Below are positions 15,813-17,110 of a stretch of DNA of 17,110 nt, piece after piece (position 1 is the stretch's first letter; each line of letters opens with the position of its first letter). The position numbers were made by a program, and so were the translations under genes. The stretch covers positions 1 to 17,110 of the forward strand of contig CBFIDI010000028.1 in NCBI GenBank assembly GCA_965661355.1, given 5' to 3'. A model generated the notes under the pieces. It was not told the DNA's origin. It saw only the letters and a list, made by a program, of their open reading frames with translations, and made no database searches. Source of the DNA: CAMCFD01 sp965661355. Its GTDB lineage: Bacteria > Pseudomonadota > Alphaproteobacteria > Rickettsiales > UBA1997.

Positions 15813-17110
15813 TTAACTATACTTTTTAAAATTCTCAGCCTGCTCAAATATCTCCTTATAAACTTCATCTCTATCAACAGGGGGATAACCATGCTTAGCG
15901 AGCAAAATTATTAAATCTGCTTTTAATTCAGCTTTGATGTCGTCTCTTGCATTCCAGTCGGTATATTTAGCCTTATCATCAACAACTTTTTTAACCGCTT
16001 TAGAAAGAGTTAAAAGCCTATCATCAGGATATTCAAAATCATATTTACGGGTCAGTTCTTTTAAAATGTCGTAGAAGGCTTTTTCTTCAAAATCTATTCC
16101 AAGATCAGCAAAAGACATTTTTTCTTGTTTAAGTGCGTGATAAAGGTCGATTATTTCATCGGTAAAATCTTCTAGAACTTCACTTCTAAGCACATCTTGT
16201 TCTTTTCTCTCATTATATTTATCTACAAGAGCCTTAAATTTTTCAGAGAACTCAATTCCTTTAATTTTGTTAACTTTTTTAAATTCGGAGGTTGCTTTAG
16301 TTAACAATTGTTGAAGCATTTTAATTTTAGTGTTTGGAAGTTTGATCTTCTCTATTTTCTCCAGATAATCATCACCAAAAATATCGACTTCACCACTTTC
16401 TTTGTCTCCTAATTTAAAAATCTCTTCAACGCCATCGCTAATTAATGCATTTTTAACCATTTCACGCACTTTGGCATTCATTTGCGCTGTATCAGGAGCT
16501 TCTCCTTTAGTTAATTTAAATAAAATTGATCTAACAGCTAAGTAAAAATGAATATTATCCCTCTCAATTTGTGAAAAACTATCGCAGGCGCAGCAAATAT
16601 CATAAGCAGCTTTTAAGCGCTTCACCAAAAACATAAAACGCTTTTCTAAATCTTTGGTTATTTGAATAAATTCCGTTGCCATATTTAAGCATTCTAATTG
16701 CTGCAATGGCGATCCTTCAAAATAAGGTTGTTTGTTGAATTTATGAAATATTTTTGAAAGTAAATCTAAGTGGTCTTTTACAACAATAATTGATTGCTCA
16801 ACTTCTTCGATATTTTGCCCATCTGTTTTTGAGTAATGAGCAAGGGCAAGATTCATTTGGCGTTTTATGCCAATATAGTCAACAACAAGACCTTTTTCTT
16901 TGCCTGCATATTTACGATTAACTCGTGATATTGTTTGGATAAGATTGTGTCTTTGAATAGGTTTATCAATATAAATAGTATCAAGAAAAGGCACATCAAA
17001 ACCCGTCAGCCACATATCAACAACAATTGCTATCTTAAAGTTTGATTTAGCATTTTTAAATTGGCGATCGAGTTCTTTGCGATAATCTTTACTCCCCAAC
17101 ATATCATAAA
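15813..17110 (-). CDS. hsdR: Type I restriction enzyme R subunit, C-terminal part (partial)
   Basis: The frame is open to the right edge, so the ATG at 17100-17102 is internal and the true start lies outside. About 430 C-terminal residues are visible of a family usually around 1000 aa. The superfamily 2 motor is represented by its last motifs: VDMWLTGFDVPFLDTIYIDK (motif V region) and QTISRVNR (motif VI, Q..R..R), followed by GLVVDYIGI, typical of HsdR. The rest is the alpha-helical C-terminal domain that docks on the HsdM/HsdS methyltransferase. HsdR hydrolyses ATP to translocate DNA and cuts it at distant sites. The nuclease domain and the hsdM/hsdS genes are not in the window. With the GmrSD-like gene it gives this region a defence flavour. 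Confidence 0.92.
   Translation of the reverse strand, partial: YDMLGSKDYRKELDRQFKNAKSNFKIAIVVDMWLTGFDVPFLDTIYIDKPIQRHNLIQTISRVNRKYAGKEKGLVVDYIGIKRQMNLALAHYSKTDGQNIEEVEQSIIVVKDHLDLLSKIFHKFNKQPYFEGSPLQQLECLNMATEFIQITKDLEKRFMFLVKRLKAAYDICCACDSFSQIERDNIHFYLAVRSILFKLTKGEAPDTAQMNAKVREMVKNALISDGVEEIFKLGDKESGEVDIFGDDYLEKIEKIKLPNTKIKMLQQLLTKATSEFKKVNKIKGIEFSEKFKALVDKYNERKEQDVLRSEVLEDFTDEIIDLYHALKQEKMSFADLGIDFEEKAFYDILKELTRKYDFEYPDDRLLTLSKAVKKVVDDKAKYTDWNARDDIKAELKADLIILLAKHGYPPVDRDEVYKEIFEQAENFKKYS

Overview
The window is an AT-rich bacterial chromosome segment. It carries leucyl aminopeptidase, a cbb3 oxidase operon and two tRNA genes with encoded CCA, separated by roomy, very AT-rich intergenic stretches and mixed with RTX, restriction and orphan secreted genes. 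This fits an alphaproteobacterium of the Rickettsiales or Holosporales type (an intracellular or protist-associated lineage). That placement is inference from gene content and composition; nothing in the window proves it.

Left part (1-7363), mostly core genome. It opens with the last 29 codons of an unidentified membrane protein, then a 444-aa orphan protein (453-1787, minus). Next come tRNA-Lys(UUU) with a good promoter and terminator (minus), and pepA (2453-3943, minus) with its own hairpin terminator. Divergent from pepA is a + strand operon: a SafE/DsbD_2-type membrane protein with an HCxGMCG motif, ccoN, ccoO and a tiny ccoQ (7003-7182) that overlaps the ccoO stop by one base. The cytochrome subunit ccoP, normally next, is absent; a well-promoted tRNA-Ser(GCU) follows instead.

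Middle (7364-7938), a disturbed junction. The 3' end of tRNA-Ser (T-arm, acceptor strand, CCA and two more bases) is duplicated about 180 bp downstream, and the copy is split in the T-loop by a 77-bp hairpin-rich insert. A block of roughly 300 bp with higher GC, several hairpins and no intact ORF follows. This looks like a tRNA-associated integration site.

Right part (7939-17110), accessory region. It holds a single-chain GmrSD-like (DUF262 plus HNH) type IV restriction protein and a small secreted orphan protein. Convergent to these are two minus-strand genes 11 bp apart: a 444-446-aa secreted orphan and a 1353-aa multidomain exoprotein. The exoprotein joins a class-3 lipase, an Asp-rich EF-hand-like segment, RTX calcium repeats, a cadherin-like domain and a subtilisin domain. 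At the far right is the C-terminal part of a type I restriction HsdR subunit, cut by the window edge.

The most striking observation is at the 3' end of the giant gene. Immediately after the GTS motif holding the subtilisin catalytic serine (Ser1302), the protein changes into what looks like the last ~50 residues of a zinc-ribbon-type serine recombinase, ending in the typical WxEQxxxLGF tail. The exoprotein has lost the end of its protease domain and any original C-terminal type I secretion signal. It has gained a recombinase tail whose stop lies 2 bp from the stop of the convergent neighbour.
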